Assembly: GCA_028821145.1 (NCBI GenBank) | Contig: JAPPHC010000036.1 | Location: 1-42,159, forward strand | DNA: 42,159 nt | Reading direction: 5' to 3' | DNA from: Gammaproteobacteria bacterium | GTDB lineage: Bacteria > Pseudomonadota > Gammaproteobacteria > Steroidobacterales > Foliamicaceae | Shown: piece by piece, positions 33,491 to 42,147 of the stretch | Numbering within the stretch: the first letter of the stretch is position 1 | Layout: each line of letters opens with the position of its first letter | Translations under genes and position numbers: made by a program | The notes under the pieces: model-generated | Database searches by the model: none | The model's input: only the letters and a program-made list of their open reading frames with translations | What the model was told of the DNA's origin: nothing

Positions 33491-34879
33491 CTACGCGGAT
33501 TCGCGCTTGGCGCGCAACTCCTCCAGGTACTCCCGGGTCAGCGTCCAGCGCAACAGGATGATCCCGGCAATCAGGTTGCAGACCGCCGGAACCACGGCAA
33601 TGGAGATGCGGATTCCGGTGAGCGCGCTGGCATCCTGCTGAATGGCTTCCGTGTCGACGGTCGACTGGTAACCCAGCAGCCATAGAATGAAGCTGATGAG
33701 CATGGGAGCGCCCATGAAGGCGGCCTTCTCCACCATGTTGTACGCGCCGGCAAAGACGCCCTCGCGCCGCAGGCCCGTCTTCAGGTAATCGTATTCCTGC
33801 ACGTCGGGCAAAAGCGACATACCGAGCAGCAGCTTGCCCATGCCGAAAAAGGAAAGGATCAGGGCCCTCAGGAACAGCAGCCAGACGGGTTCGCCGGGCG
33901 GTACGAACCACCACCAGAGCGCTCCCACCATGAAGCCGAAGGTGGCAACCATCAGCGCGCGGTGCTTGCCCACCTTGCGCGAGAACGGCACCCAGAACAG
34001 CGGCGCGGCCAGCAGCGGCATGATGAGATTGCCGCCGAGCGCGTACCACAGCATGACGTCTTGGGAATGCCCCAGAATGTCCACGATAAAGAACAAGACG
34101 CTCCCCGCCGCCACGCCGGTGGCGAGCAGGGTCAGCAGCTTGAAGACCGCCAGTTTCAGGAAGTGCACATTGGATGCGGCCGTGCGGATCTGCCCCCATG
34201 GGCTCTCGCGGGGCTGTACGTGCTCGGTCGCGCGCGCCCCGGCCGTTCCGAAGAAACAGGCAATCATCGCCACCAGCGCCAAGACGCCGAACAGCCAGCC
34301 CACCAGTTCGTAGCCTTCGTTGCCGCCTCCGAACTGCGCGGCCAGCGTAGGCCCGCCTCCGATCACGGTGAAGGTTCCTATCATGATGGCCACGGCGCGG
34401 AACGACATGATGGCCGTGCGCTCGTCGTAGCTGTTGGACATTTCCGCGGGCATGGCGATGTGCGGCACGTTGAAGAGCGTGTATCCGGTATTGAAGACCA
34501 GCAGGCCCGCCAGCACATACGCCGCCTTGTCGAAGTCCGCCCACTCGGCGGGAGTGCTGAACAGCATCACGAATGCCCCGCCGCACACGAAGGCGCCCAC
34601 CAGCAGCCAGGGCCGGCGGCGGCCGAAGCGGCTCCTGGTGCGGTCGCTGATGATGCCCATGGGCAGGTCGGTGACAAGGTCGTAGGCCTTGGCGATCATC
34701 ATCAGCGCCCCGGCCGTGATGACCGCAACCCCCGCCACTCTGGTCAGGTAGAACAGGATGATGGCGGAGTAGGTGTTGAACAGTAGCGCCACTCCCAGGG
34801 CGCCGACGCCCCAGCCCGCGCGCAGGGAAAGGGGAACCGTCCCCTCGACGCGGGTCAATCGGCCTAGCATGGTTTGCAT
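33491..34879 (-). CDS. MFS transporter of the GPH (glycoside-pentoside-hexuronide) type
   Basis: A 462-residue cation-sugar-symporter-like protein with about 12 membrane helices. The GPH signature is plain: GIISDRTRSRFGRRRPWLLVG (about residues 64-84, loop 2-3), preceded by the AYDLVTDLPMG helix. Members carry sugars or other organic acids with Na+ or H+. The ATG at 34879 gives a normal N-terminus; the longer frame adds a non-hydrophobic tail, and no strong ribosome site marks either. Divergent from the aldehyde dehydrogenase gene, with a palindromic operator-like site between. It converges with the Rieske operon, so uptake of that operon's substrate is possible but not shown. Confidence 0.85.
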   Translation of the reverse strand: MQTMLGRLTRVEGTVPLSLRAGWGVGALGVALLFNTYSAIILFYLTRVAGVAVITAGALMMIAKAYDLVTDLPMGIISDRTRSRFGRRRPWLLVGAFVCGGAFVMLFSTPAEWADFDKAAYVLAGLLVFNTGYTLFNVPHIAMPAEMSNSYDERTAIMSFRAVAIMIGTFTVIGGGPTLAAQFGGGNEGYELVGWLFGVLALVAMIACFFGTAGARATEHVQPRESPWGQIRTAASNVHFLKLAVFKLLTLLATGVAAGSVLFFIVDILGHSQDVMLWYALGGNLIMPLLAAPLFWVPFSRKVGKHRALMVATFGFMVGALWWWFVPPGEPVWLLFLRALILSFFGMGKLLLGMSLLPDVQEYDYLKTGLRREGVFAGAYNMVEKAAFMGAPMLISFILWLLGYQSTVDTEAIQQDASALTGIRISIAVVPAVCNLIAGIILLRWTLTREYLEELRAKRESA

Positions 34880-34931
34880 TTGTGTCAGCGCCTCGAAACA
34901 GAGCGTCGCGCGGCAGGATAGCACGCGCCAT

Positions 34932-34956
34932 CCGGTGTCGTGTCGCGCGACACCGG
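34932..34956. promoter_or_regulatory. Palindromic operator-like site between transporter and aldehyde dehydrogenase
   Basis: Arms CCGGTGTCG (34932-34940) and CGACACCGG (34948-34956) are perfect, and a nested 14-bp palindrome GTGTCGCGCGACAC spans 34940-34953. A TATCCT at 34964-34969 could be the -10 of the aldehyde dehydrogenase gene, which puts the palindrome over the promoter core, as expected for a TetR- or similar repressor. No regulator gene is adjacent. Confidence 0.5.
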
Positions 34957-35007
34957 GAGGGTGTATCCTCGCCAACCTGTCCCCATCAACGAAGGAGAGC
35001 GGCAGCA

Positions 35008-36447
35008 ATGGCCGAATACGAGTACCGCAAGTTTTTCATCGGCGGCGAGTGGGTCGAACCGGTCGAGCCGCGGGAGCTGGATGTGATCAATCCGGCTACC
35101 GAGGAACCCGCCGGGGTCATTTCCCTGGGCAGCGCCGCGGACGTCGATCGCGCAGTGGCGGCAGCCCGAACAGCGTTTGCCGCATATTCCCGGACCTCGA
35201 AGCAGGAGCGCCTGGAGTTGATCGACGCGTTCATTGCCGCCTACAAAGCGCGTTACAACGACATCGCGGCGGCGATTACGGCGGAAATGGGCGCACCCAA
35301 AGGCCTTTCCACCAAGGCGCAGGCGGCCATGGGCGTCGTCATCGCCAAAACGGCGCGCCGTTTGCTTGAGAAATTCGAGTTCGAGGAGCAGCGCGGCGGC
35401 ACGCTGATTCGCCGCGAGCCAATCGGGGTTTGCGGATTCATCACGCCCTGGAACTGGCCGGTCAACCAGATCACGCTGAAAGTCCTGCCGGCGCTGGCAG
35501 CCGGCTGCACCATGGTGCTGAAGCCGAGCGAGATCGCGCCCTTGAGCGGCGTGGTGTTCGCGGAAGTCATCGAAGCCGCGGGCGTGCCCGCCGGGGTCTT
35601 CAACCTCGTGAACGGCGACGGGCCAGGGGTCGGTCAGGCCATCGCCGGGCATCCCGACATCGACATGGTGTCGTTTACCGGATCGACCCGCGGGGGTATC
35701 GCGGTGGCCGCCACGGCTGCCGGAACGGTCAAGCGCGTCAGCCAGGAACTTGGCGGCAAATCGCCCAATCTCATCCTGGACGAAGCCTCGCTGGACAAGG
35801 GCGTGATCAACGGCATGCGCAACGTCTGCATGAACACCGGGCAGTCGTGCAACGCGCCCACTCGACTGCTGGTCCCGGCCGAGCTCCACGACAAGGCCGT
35901 GGAGCTGTCGGTAGCCTCCGCCTCGCGGGCTCGAATCGGCGACCCCGCGTCCGAGGAAACAACGATGGGGCCGCTGGTGAGCGAAGTCCAGTTCAACAAG
36001 GTGCAGGGTCTCATCCGGAAGGGCATCGAGGAAGGCGCGACGCTGGCCACCGGCGGTCCGGGCAAGCCCGAGGGCCTGGAAACGGGCTATTTCGTCAAGC
36101 CGACCGTATTCGGCAACGTAAGCAATGACATGACGATCGCTCGCGAAGAGATTTTCGGGCCGGTACTGTCTGTAATTCCCTACGACAACCTGGACGAGGC
36201 GATTGCGATCGCCAACGACACCGAATACGGCCTCGCCGCTTACGTGTGGGGTGGCGACCTCGAACAGGCGAGGAGCGTCGCAGCGCAACTGCGCGCCGGC
36301 CAGGTCTGTATCAACGGCGAATCGGGTGACTTCAGCGCTCCGTTCGGAGGTTACAAGCAGTCCGGCAACGGCCGCGAGTCCGGCCCCGAGGGCCTGGAGG
36401 AATTCCTCGAGACCAAAGCCGTCCTCGGCTACTCCGAAGCCGCCTAG
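35008..36447 (+). CDS. NAD(P)-dependent aldehyde dehydrogenase
   Basis: A 479-residue ALDH of usual length. Oxyanion Asn149 (TPWNWP), the nucleotide-binding FTGSTRGG (223-230), general base Glu247 (QELGGKSPN), and catalytic Cys281 (NTGQSCNAP) are all present, with EEIFGPVLSV near the C-terminus. It oxidises an aldehyde to an acid in the cytoplasm. GAAGGAGAG precedes the ATG; an upstream in-frame start would add 42 residues through the palindromic promoter region and is rejected. Its stop shares a CTAG tetramer with the stop of the convergent FGE-like gene. The natural aldehyde is unknown. Confidence 0.93.
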   Translation: MAEYEYRKFFIGGEWVEPVEPRELDVINPATEEPAGVISLGSAADVDRAVAAARTAFAAYSRTSKQERLELIDAFIAAYKARYNDIAAAITAEMGAPKGLSTKAQAAMGVVIAKTARRLLEKFEFEEQRGGTLIRREPIGVCGFITPWNWPVNQITLKVLPALAAGCTMVLKPSEIAPLSGVVFAEVIEAAGVPAGVFNLVNGDGPGVGQAIAGHPDIDMVSFTGSTRGGIAVAATAAGTVKRVSQELGGKSPNLILDEASLDKGVINGMRNVCMNTGQSCNAPTRLLVPAELHDKAVELSVASASRARIGDPASEETTMGPLVSEVQFNKVQGLIRKGIEEGATLATGGPGKPEGLETGYFVKPTVFGNVSNDMTIAREEIFGPVLSVIPYDNLDEAIAIANDTEYGLAAYVWGGDLEQARSVAAQLRAGQVCINGESGDFSAPFGGYKQSGNGRESGPEGLEEFLETKAVLGYSEAA

Positions 36448-37361
36448 TTCTCGAGGCTAGAGAGGGAGCGGGCGACGCGGAGGCCGAAAAAGGTGTAGTG
36501 AATGTCCTCCGGGTCGCGGCCCCGAAAGGTAAGGCGCTGGCGGTCCGGGCGCGTGATCCAGCCGCCGCCGCGCACGCCGCGCCGCTCGCACTGGCCCGGC
36601 GGGACCTCAAGCGCTGAACCGTCGGTCGGCAACTCCGCCGTGTAGGGTTCAACGTAACAGTCTTCCACCCACTCCCAGACGTTACCGGCCACGTCGTACA
36701 GGCCAAAGGCGTTCGGACGAAACCGGCCGACCGGCGCGAGCGTCGGGTAGCCGTCGTCGCATTCCGCCGCCTGCCAGCCGAAATCATGCACGGGATCCGC
36801 GCTTGCGTCATACACGTTCGCATAGGCGCATGCCGCCTCGGGGTCCTCTCCCCAGGTGAAACTGCCCACGGCGCCGGCACGCGCCGCGTATTCCCACTCC
36901 GCTTCGGTGGGCAGGCGATACGGTTGGCCGCTCATCTCCGCAAGCCAGTCCACATAAGCGCGCGCATCCAGCCAACTGACGCAGGCCACGGGGTGATCCG
37001 GCTGGTGGCCCTGCCCGAGCATCAGATCGGCCCAGTGCGGCTCCGGGTGGTTCTGCCACTCGCCGTCGAATTTCCCGCGACAGCCTTTCTCCACCTCGTA
37101 TCCCGTCGCGGCCACAAAGGCCCCGAACTCTGCGTTCGTTATTTCGTACTTGCCCAACGCAAAATCGCGCTCCACGCGCACTTCGCGGGGCGGTCCCTCC
37201 GGGCGGCCGGGCTCGCCGCCGTGCGCTCCCATCACGAACTCCCCGCCGGGCACCACAATCATTTCCGGGCACCCATCGCAATCGCGAAAAGCCGCCGTCG
37301 GGTCGCCGTCCGCGACCGCCGTCCCGACGGTCAGGCCGAGTAAAACGAACAGAAGCGGCAA
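36444..37361 (-). CDS. Exported FGE-like (SUMF1-domain) protein, copy C
   Basis: About 305 residues. There is no ATG near the start: TTG at 37361, 4 bases after the upstream stop, gives a signal peptide (PLLFVLLGLTVGTAVA) and is the best choice. The mature protein is one formylglycine-generating-enzyme-like sulfatase-modifying domain: VVPGGEFVMGAHGG, RDFALGKYEITNAEFGAF, PVACVSWLDARAYVDWL, RLPTEAEWEYAARAG, GNVWEWVEDCY, RGVRGGGWITRP, and a final FFGLRVARS. True FGEs have a cysteine pair after the RGGS motif; here that stretch (WITRPDRQRLTFRGRD) has none, so formylglycine formation by that mechanism is unlikely. Other cysteines are conserved between the three copies and may form disulfides. Last gene of a five-gene operon. 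Confidence 0.8.
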   Translation of the reverse strand: MPLLFVLLGLTVGTAVADGDPTAAFRDCDGCPEMIVVPGGEFVMGAHGGEPGRPEGPPREVRVERDFALGKYEITNAEFGAFVAATGYEVEKGCRGKFDGEWQNHPEPHWADLMLGQGHQPDHPVACVSWLDARAYVDWLAEMSGQPYRLPTEAEWEYAARAGAVGSFTWGEDPEAACAYANVYDASADPVHDFGWQAAECDDGYPTLAPVGRFRPNAFGLYDVAGNVWEWVEDCYVEPYTAELPTDGSALEVPPGQCERRGVRGGGWITRPDRQRLTFRGRDPEDIHYTFFGLRVARSLSSLEN

Positions 37362-37365
37362 CGCG

Positions 37366-38292
37366 CTATTCGGGCAGGGAGCGGGCGACGCGGAAGCCGA
37401 AAAAGCTGTAGCGCACCTCTTCGGGATCGCGGCCGCGGAATGTGGTGCGCTGCCAGTCGGGGTTGGTGAGCCAGCTGCCGCCCCGCACGCTGCGGTTCTC
37501 ACACTGCCCCGGCGGCGGACCGTAGGCCGAACCGTCGGTCGGCGTGTCTTCCGGATAAAGGACCTCGTAGCAATCCTCGACCCACTCCCAGAGATTGCCG
37601 GTCATGTCATGCAGCCCGAACGGATTCGGCTGGAAACTGCCGACCCGCGCCAGGGTCGAATGACCGTCGTCGCAGTCGATCCAGGGCCAGATAAAGTCGT
37701 GCACGGCGTGCGCGCTCGTGTCATACATGTTGGCGTGCTTGCAACCCTCGTCGGGATCTTCCCCCCAGTGGTACCAGTCACCGGCGCCGGCGCGCGCTGC
37801 ATACTCCCACTCCGCTTCGCTGGGCAGACGATAGTCCTGGCCGCTGATCCCGGACAGCCAGTCAAGGAACGCACGGGCGTCCAGCCAACTGACGCAGGCC
37901 ACCGGATGCTCGGGGTCGGACTCCTGCCCGAGCCGCAAATCGGTCCAGTGCGCTTCGGGGTCGTTCTGCCATTCCTGATCGATATTGCCGCGGCACCCTT
38001 TCGTCATCTCGTGGCCGGTAGCGTCCACAAACTCCTGGTACTGCCGGTTGGTGACTTCGTACTTGCCCAACGCGAACGGCCGGGGAATAGTCACTTCGTG
38101 CGGCGGTCCCATCGGGCGTTCGCTTACGGCTTCCTCGCTTCCCATGACGAAGCTGCCGCCCGGAACAACGACCATCTCGGGACATTGCTCGCAATCCCGG
38201 AACGATTCGGGCTGCGCATCCTCGGCGGCAGCGGGCGCTGCCGCGAACGTGAGGCCGATCAGCACGGCCATTGCTGGTGCATATCTGTTCAT
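37366..38292 (-). CDS. Exported FGE-like (SUMF1-domain) protein, copy B
   Basis: 308 residues with a signal peptide (MNRYAPAMAVLIGLTFAAAPAAAED). It has the same domain order as its neighbours: VVPGGSFVMGSEE, FALGKYEVTNRQYQEF, CVSWLDARAFLDWL, RLPSEAEWEYAARAG, GNLWEWVEDCYE, VRGGSWLTNPDW, FFGFRVARS. The FGE catalytic cysteines are missing. Paired cysteines DCEQCPE near the mature start, GCRG, and DCDDG are shared with the other copies. ATGs at 38292 and 38301 are both possible and no ribosome site decides. It lies 42 bases downstream of copy A. Such domains outside FGE occur in periplasmic maturation enzymes (PvdO-like) and in ligand-binding surface proteins, so the role is open. Confidence 0.85.
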   Translation of the reverse strand: MNRYAPAMAVLIGLTFAAAPAAAEDAQPESFRDCEQCPEMVVVPGGSFVMGSEEAVSERPMGPPHEVTIPRPFALGKYEVTNRQYQEFVDATGHEMTKGCRGNIDQEWQNDPEAHWTDLRLGQESDPEHPVACVSWLDARAFLDWLSGISGQDYRLPSEAEWEYAARAGAGDWYHWGEDPDEGCKHANMYDTSAHAVHDFIWPWIDCDDGHSTLARVGSFQPNPFGLHDMTGNLWEWVEDCYEVLYPEDTPTDGSAYGPPPGQCENRSVRGGSWLTNPDWQRTTFRGRDPEEVRYSFFGFRVARSLPE

Positions 38293-38334
38293 GCCGCGCA
38301 TTCTAGCGCGACCGACCAACGACTCCATCCGCCT

Positions 38335-39255
38335 TCAGTCGAGGGAGCGGGCGACGCGGAAGCCGAAGATCGAGTAGCGCAGGTCCTCGGGATCGCGGCC
38401 GCGGAACGCAAGCCGCTGGCGGCTGATCCGCGAAGTCCAGCTACCGCCGCGGACGCTGCGCCGATCGCACTGGCCGGACGGCGGGCCGTATGCGCTTCCG
38501 TCCGTGGGAATGTCGGCCGGATACGGCGCTTCGTAGCAGTCCTCCACCCACTCCCAGAGGTTGCCGGCCACATCGTGCAGGCCGAATCCATTGGGCTGCA
38601 AGCGGCCGACCGGGGCCAGCATCGGGAATCCATCGTCGCAAAGCGCGGGCTGCCAGCTGTAGCCGTGCATGGCTTGCGCGCTCGAGTCGTACACATTGGC
38701 CTGACTACAGGCCTCGTCCGGTTCCGACCCCCAGGGAAAATCGCCGCTCGCGCCGCCGCGCGCCGCGTACTCCCACTCCGCTTCGCTGGGCAGCCGGTAT
38801 GGCTGGCCGCTGAAGTCGGCCAGCCATGCGACGTAGGCGCGCGCGTCCAGCCAGTTGACGCAGGCCACCGGGTGGTCCGGTTCCCCTGCCTGGCCGGTCT
38901 TGAGATCGGTCCAGACGGCTTCCGGATGCAGCATCCACTCGTCGCCGACCCGCACCGCGCAGGGCGGTTCCGTTTCATAGCCGGTGTCCGCCACGAATGC
39001 GGCGAATTCCCGGTTCGTGACTTCAAACCGTCCGATGGCGAAGGCTCTGGCGATGCTGACCTCGTGCGGGGGACCGTCCGGGCGGCCTTCCTCGCCGCCC
39101 TCCGCGCCCATGACGAAGTCCCCGGGCGGCACTTCGACCATCACGGGGCAGGCTTCGCAGTCCTGGAAGACCCGCGGCGCTTCCGACTCCGCGGCTTTCG
39201 CCGGAAGACCGGCGAACCCCAGTAGTATTAGCGCCGTTGCGGCTAGAACTGCCAT
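38335..39255 (-). CDS. Exported FGE-like (SUMF1-domain) protein, copy A
   Basis: 306 residues from the ATG at 39255, which gives the signal peptide MAVLAATALILLGFAGLPAKA. Domain motifs: VEVPPGDFVMGAEGG, IGRFEVTNREFAAF, PVACVNWLDARAYVAWL, RLPSEAEWEYAARGG, GNLWEWVEDCYEAPY, VRGGSWTSRISRQR, and FGFRVARSLD. It lacks the two FGE cysteines like copies B and C. Its start lies 13 bases inside the end of the Tsx-like gene, so translation is coupled. The longer frame would add a very basic tail and is rejected. The three copies are clearly tandem paralogues and the most similar parts are the domain core and the C-terminus. Confidence 0.85.
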   Translation of the reverse strand: MAVLAATALILLGFAGLPAKAAESEAPRVFQDCEACPVMVEVPPGDFVMGAEGGEEGRPDGPPHEVSIARAFAIGRFEVTNREFAAFVADTGYETEPPCAVRVGDEWMLHPEAVWTDLKTGQAGEPDHPVACVNWLDARAYVAWLADFSGQPYRLPSEAEWEYAARGGASGDFPWGSEPDEACSQANVYDSSAQAMHGYSWQPALCDDGFPMLAPVGRLQPNGFGLHDVAGNLWEWVEDCYEAPYPADIPTDGSAYGPPSGQCDRRSVRGGSWTSRISRQRLAFRGRDPEDLRYSIFGFRVARSLD

Positions 39256-40016
39256 ACCAGCAGGGCCTGCACGGTGTTCTCGTCGGTTGCCCCGTCGCCG
39301 AGCTTGTTCATCCAGTATTGATATTCGATTCCCATCCATAATCGTTCAGTGACCCTCCAGCGAAGTTGAGGCTGCGCAAGCAGCCAGCCGTCGACATTGT
39401 CGCCGAACCGGTTCTTCCGGCCGCCAATGTATTCGATATGACCTTCCAGGCTTAAATCCTGTCCGCCCATCGTGAACGGACGCGCAAAACTCAGGTCCAC
39501 CATAAACGAATCGCTTTCCTTCGGCGCTCCGCCCGATGCGACGCCCTTGCTGTCGTCGATGTACCCGGTGATGTCCAGGTTGGCGAACGCGAATCCGTTC
39601 AGGTCCAGCGAGAGTCGGATTCCCGGAAGGAACTTGACCACGTTCGCGTCGTCGGCCCAGTTGATTCCGAGGACCAGGCCGATGTCCGCGATGAGGCCGC
39701 CGCCGATATTCCTGCCCGCGATCTTCGACAGACTGAAATTGGAGTACCACTCGCCATACAGATCGAAGTCCTGGAAGCCGGACTCCCGGGAGTCCAGCAT
39801 GTCCAGAAAGACGAAGTTGTCGCCGTATTTCCAGCCGTGCGCATGCTGCCCGGTTGTGATCAGATGTTTCGCCCTGCCGCCGCCGGCGAATGAAGGAACG
39901 TCGAGCTGCCCGTACTGCAGGTGCAATTCGGTGTCGCTCCATTCGAACGCATGACCTGAAGGAGCGAATGCAACAAGCAGCAGCGCAATTGCCGCTGCGC
40001 TCGCAAGGGCGCGCAC
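39243..40016 (-). CDS. Outer membrane protein, Tsx-like channel family
   Basis: 257 residues from a GTG two bases after the stop of the membrane protein gene (TAG, CC, GTG), giving the signal peptide MRALASAAAIALLLVAFAPS and cleavage near GHA/FEW. The mature protein alternates amphipathic strands and ends in an aromatic residue (LLVWQF). HGWKYGDNFVFLDMLDS and the FEWSDTELHLQYG start fit the Tsx-like nucleoside channel family and its DUF5020 relatives. It probably forms a small barrel of about 12 strands that passes nucleosides or other small solutes. In the operon it stands between the small membrane protein and the three FGE-like proteins, so these may be its periplasmic or surface partners; that is inference. 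Confidence 0.82.
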   Translation of the reverse strand: MRALASAAAIALLLVAFAPSGHAFEWSDTELHLQYGQLDVPSFAGGGRAKHLITTGQHAHGWKYGDNFVFLDMLDSRESGFQDFDLYGEWYSNFSLSKIAGRNIGGGLIADIGLVLGINWADDANVVKFLPGIRLSLDLNGFAFANLDITGYIDDSKGVASGGAPKESDSFMVDLSFARPFTMGGQDLSLEGHIEYIGGRKNRFGDNVDGWLLAQPQLRWRVTERLWMGIEYQYWMNKLGDGATDENTVQALLVWQF

Positions 40017-40018
40017 GG

Positions 40019-40444
40019 CTATCCGCCTTCGGCTTCGCTCCGCAGCAAGTGAATCCCGGCGGCGCCCGCAAGCAGCGCCACGCCGGCGTCGACGACGATC
40101 CATACCAGGGAAACCGTGTCGTCTCCTATGGCGGTGAAAGCGGGGTTCAACAGGTTGAACCAGTTCCAGAAAAACATGATTCCCACGAACAGGAATCCGT
40201 AAAACAGCGTGTTGGCCGCCACGAACTCACGAGTGACCGTCTCGCCTCCCGCACCCCGCTTGCGCGTGTAGCTGAAAACTGCGCCCAATACAATGGCCAG
40301 CGCGGTCAAAGGGTTCACTATGGTCCAGAATGGACTGTAGGGCTGGCCAGGCCCCGATGCGTGGTACAACGGCTCGACGACCGTATGGACGGCCACCAGT
40401 ACGGCAACGGCAAAGAGATACAAGCCGCAAATCTTCTTCAACAT
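40019..40444 (-). CDS. Small integral membrane protein of unknown function
   Basis: 141 residues with four hydrophobic helices (about 4-22, 42-60, 74-95 and 108-130). I do not recognise a family with certainty. Charged residues are in the second loop (YTRKRGAGGETVTRE). It is the first gene of the five-gene run with the Tsx-like protein and the FGE-like copies and overlaps none of them; the next start is two bases after its stop. A GGGGG stretch lies before the ATG. Divergent from lnt. Confidence 0.7.
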   Translation of the reverse strand: MLKKICGLYLFAVAVLVAVHTVVEPLYHASGPGQPYSPFWTIVNPLTALAIVLGAVFSYTRKRGAGGETVTREFVAANTLFYGFLFVGIMFFWNWFNLLNPAFTAIGDDTVSLVWIVVDAGVALLAGAAGIHLLRSEAEGG

Positions 40445-40465
40445 GTGCGAAAGCCCCCATCTTTC

Positions 40466-40480
40466 CGGGAAGAATTCCCG
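40466..40480. promoter_or_regulatory. Small hairpin/operator-like repeat before lnt
   Basis: CGGGAA (40466-40471) and TTCCCG (40475-40480) form a perfect 6-bp inverted repeat with a 3-base centre in the 68-bp divergent spacer. It could be an operator or a chance repeat. Confidence 0.3.
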
Positions 40481-40512
40481 CTCGGCGTTTCGAGCATAGC
40501 ACGCTGCCGGCG

Positions 40513-42060
40513 GTGAACAGGACGATTCCCACAGGCGCGCTGGCCGGTCTGCTTTGGGCGGCGGCGTTCTGCTTCTACCCGGAGTGGACGCTGGTCCGGT
40601 GGTTCATCGGCGTCGCGGGGCTGACCCTGCTCCTGTCGCTGTGGTCGGGCGAGCGGGCCGCCAAGAGCCCGAGGGCGGCGGCGGCCGGTAGCTTCGCCTT
40701 CGGGCTGTGCGCCTTCGCCGCCGGCTGCTACTGGATCTATCACAGCGTGCGCATCGTCAGCGGGGGGCCGGTGGCGCTGGCCGTCGCGCTGGTGGTCCTG
40801 CTCGCGGCCGTGATAGGCTGCTGGTACGCCCTGGGCGGATATTGGGCGGCGCGCATGCAACCGAAAAGGTCCTGGATGGCTCTGCTTGTCGTGCTGCCCT
40901 GCGTCCTGGTGTTGACCGAGTGGCTCAGGGGCTGGGTTTTCACCGGATTTCCGTGGATGAGCGCCGGATACCTCACCGCCCCCGTATTCGCCGGCCGGAT
41001 CCCGACAATGCTGGCGCCCCTGGGCGGCATGTACCTGGTGGGGCTGACGACGGCATTGCTGGCCGGCGCATGCCTGTTCGTCTGGCGCAGTGCACCAAGT
41101 CCGGTAACCCGGGCAGTGGGCCTGCTCCTGCTGCTCGGCGGCGCCGCGGGGCTGGGGCAGATTTCGCTGCCGGCGCAGGATGGCCCGTCGCGGGGCCAAC
41201 TGCACGCAAGGCTCGTGCAGGGCGGCATTCCCCAGGAGCGGAAGTGGCTGGACGAGGAGTTCCTGCCGACCCTTACCCGCTACGAACTGCTGAGCTTCGG
41301 ACAACCCATGGCGGGCGGCCCTCCGGGGCCGGCGCTGATCGTCTGGCCCGAGGTGGCGGTCCCGCAGACGCAGGATTTCGTCCGCGACTATCTTGACGAA
41401 ATGGACCGCCTGCTGCGCGCCCGGCGGATCGCCCTGGCGCTCGGCATCCTCACCGAAACCGACGCCGGCCGGTTCAATTCCCTGATCGTGCTCGGCAACG
41501 GCCAGGGGACCTATCACAAGCACCACCTGGTGCCTTTCGGGGAGTTCTTTCCCGTGCCCGATGCGATAAGGGACTGGCTGCTGAGCATGAACCTTCCCGC
41601 CAGCGACCTCGTACCGGGGCCGGCCGGACAGGCGCCGATCATGGCGGGGGAAGCGGTTTGCGGCGTGAGCATCTGCTACGAGGCGGCCTTCGGTTCGGAA
41701 CAGCGCGGGTGGGCGCCGGCCGCGGAAGTTCTCATCAACGTCAGCAACGACGGCTGGTTCGGCGACACCGTCGCCCTCGAGCAGCATCTGGACATGGCGC
41801 GCGTGCGCGCGATGGAAACCGGCCGCTACCTGCTGCGCGTGACCGGCACCGGCATTACCGCGGCGGTGGATCCCGGCGGCCGCATCATCGACCGGCTGCC
41901 GAAGTACGAAGCCGGCTTCCTGGACGTCAGCGTAGCGCGGCTGACGGGCACGACGCCCTACGTGCGCTACGGCGAGTGGCCCGTGGTCGTCCTCTGCCTG
42001 CTGCTGGGCATCGCGCTTCCCGTGGTGTTGTGTCACGCCCGTAGAGTCGCATCAGAGTGA
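40513..42060 (+). CDS. lnt: Apolipoprotein N-acyltransferase
   Basis: A 515-residue Lnt that adds the third acyl chain to the N-terminal cysteine of lipoproteins in the inner membrane. The N-terminal half has about six membrane helices; the nitrilase-like periplasmic domain holds the catalytic triad Glu280 (VWPEVAVPQ), Lys336 (YHKHHLVPFGEF) and Cys388 (GVSICYEAAF), close to the positions known from E. coli Lnt. A last membrane helix follows (about 490-508). The start is GTG at 40513 because no ATG occurs in frame before residue 100 and the helix begins shortly after; the ribosome site is weak. Lipoproteins such as the protease at 443 would be its clients. Usual neighbours (ybeX, ybeY) are not seen. 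Confidence 0.93.
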   Translation: MNRTIPTGALAGLLWAAAFCFYPEWTLVRWFIGVAGLTLLLSLWSGERAAKSPRAAAAGSFAFGLCAFAAGCYWIYHSVRIVSGGPVALAVALVVLLAAVIGCWYALGGYWAARMQPKRSWMALLVVLPCVLVLTEWLRGWVFTGFPWMSAGYLTAPVFAGRIPTMLAPLGGMYLVGLTTALLAGACLFVWRSAPSPVTRAVGLLLLLGGAAGLGQISLPAQDGPSRGQLHARLVQGGIPQERKWLDEEFLPTLTRYELLSFGQPMAGGPPGPALIVWPEVAVPQTQDFVRDYLDEMDRLLRARRIALALGILTETDAGRFNSLIVLGNGQGTYHKHHLVPFGEFFPVPDAIRDWLLSMNLPASDLVPGPAGQAPIMAGEAVCGVSICYEAAFGSEQRGWAPAAEVLINVSNDGWFGDTVALEQHLDMARVRAMETGRYLLRVTGTGITAAVDPGGRIIDRLPKYEAGFLDVSVARLTGTTPYVRYGEWPVVVLCLLLGIALPVVLCHARRVASE

Positions 42061-42147
42061 GCGGGGCGGGCCAATGCAAGGCGCAGACCGCAGGGAATAC
42101 TGCCCGTATTGCCCAGGGCTGCAACGCCGCAGTGGCGCGCCCCGCTC
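42059..42147. terminator. Long stem-loop after lnt
   Basis: GAGCGGGGCG (42059-42068) overlaps the lnt stop and pairs perfectly with CGCCCCGCTC (42138-42147). The 69 bases between hold further partly complementary segments. There is no T-run, so it may be a REP-type element that ends or protects the transcript instead of a simple intrinsic terminator. Confidence 0.45.

Noticed and set aside
34885-36288. Open frame of 467 codons on the minus strand
   Set aside because: Antisense of the aldehyde dehydrogenase, whose catalytic residues are all in place.
36444-36447. Shared CTAG stop of two convergent genes
   Set aside because: Neat but expected by chance where two TAG stops meet; no functional meaning claimed.
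37362-37502. Longer start for FGE-like copy C
   Set aside because: It would lie within the coding sequence of copy B and reads a low-complexity Ala/Ser/Pro stretch; the signal peptide begins at the TTG at 37361.
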